Of a stretch of DNA of 6,436 bases, positions 6,372 through 6,436 are shown piece by piece (positions within the stretch are counted from its first letter, which is position 1; each line of letters opens with the position of its first letter). The notes beneath the pieces are model-generated. The model was not told the origin of the DNA, searched no databases, and saw only the letters and a list, made by a program, of their open reading frames with translations. Location: positions 1 to 6,436 of the forward strand of contig JAATFJ010000107.1 of the NCBI GenBank assembly GCA_015655255.1. The letters run 5' to 3'. A program made the position numbers and the translations under genes. This DNA is from Actinomycetales bacterium (lineage in GTDB: Bacteria; Actinomycetota; Actinomycetes; Actinomycetales; Microbacteriaceae).

Positions 6372-6436
6372 CGCGACGGGCCGCGTCCGTTTGAGTGGTG
6401 GTCTTTCGCTTCGTTGCGATGATCAGCTGTTGTTAG
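6372..6436 (-). other. Leader upstream of the permuted GH3 gene, possibly a broken N-terminus
   Basis: These 65 bases are less GC-rich than the genes (about half G+C over 6391-6436). I see no convincing -10/-35 pair, operator palindrome or ribosome binding site. The frame of the GH3 gene stays open back to 6422 and would encode SSQRSERPPLKRTRPVA, a basic stretch suited to precede a membrane anchor, but it has no ATG, GTG or TTG. Another frame reads ATKRKTTTQTDAARR with more normal codon use, again without a canonical start. The region may be a plain 5' leader, or coding DNA disturbed by a frameshift. Confidence 0.35.

Noticed and set aside
3474..6422. 982-codon plus-strand open frame opposite the permuted GH3 gene
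   Set aside because: It lies exactly antisense to a gene with clear GH3 motifs. Its product is rich in Arg, Val, Asp and Gly with no recognisable domain, as expected from the complement of high-GC codons.
6391..6436. Possible promoter or sugar-regulator operator upstream of the operon
   Set aside because: No convincing -10/-35 pair or LacI-type palindrome could be read; the sequence is too short and ends at the window edge.

Overview
The window is high-GC DNA, mostly coding, with all genes on the minus strand. The codon use (strong G/C third positions, frequent GTG starts) and the protein families suggest an actinomycete, possibly Microbacteriaceae. That placement is an inference from composition, because no rRNA or housekeeping marker is present.

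Read in the direction of transcription (high to low coordinates), the layout is as follows. A short lower-GC leader lies at 6372-6436. A large, membrane-tethered glycoside hydrolase family 3 (GH3) protein follows at 6371-3534, with its catalytic domains in permuted order. A 69-bp gap then carries a perfect 15-bp-stem hairpin at 3498-3530. Next is a second, soluble GH3 beta-glucosidase-type enzyme at 3464-1017 with the ordinary domain order. It is followed by a GtrA-family four-helix membrane protein at 1017-391 and by the start of a family 2 glycosyltransferase at 394-1, cut by the window edge. The last three genes overlap by a few bases at each junction (TGATG/GTGA), so they very probably form one translationally coupled unit. 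The permuted GH3 gene is probably in the same transcript, with the hairpin tuning read-through or mRNA stability.

Functionally, the locus joins glycoside-cleaving enzymes with parts typical of cell-surface glycan modification. GtrA proteins are thought to move polyprenyl-phosphate-linked sugars across the membrane or help do so, and GT2 enzymes can make such donors or build the glycan. One GH3 is predicted to sit outside the cell, anchored at both ends, and the other in the cytoplasm. A reasonable inference is a surface-polysaccharide or glycolipid synthesis and remodelling operon. No sugar transporter or regulator is visible, and the substrate cannot be read from the sequence. No RNA gene, CRISPR array, insertion sequence or phage feature was found.
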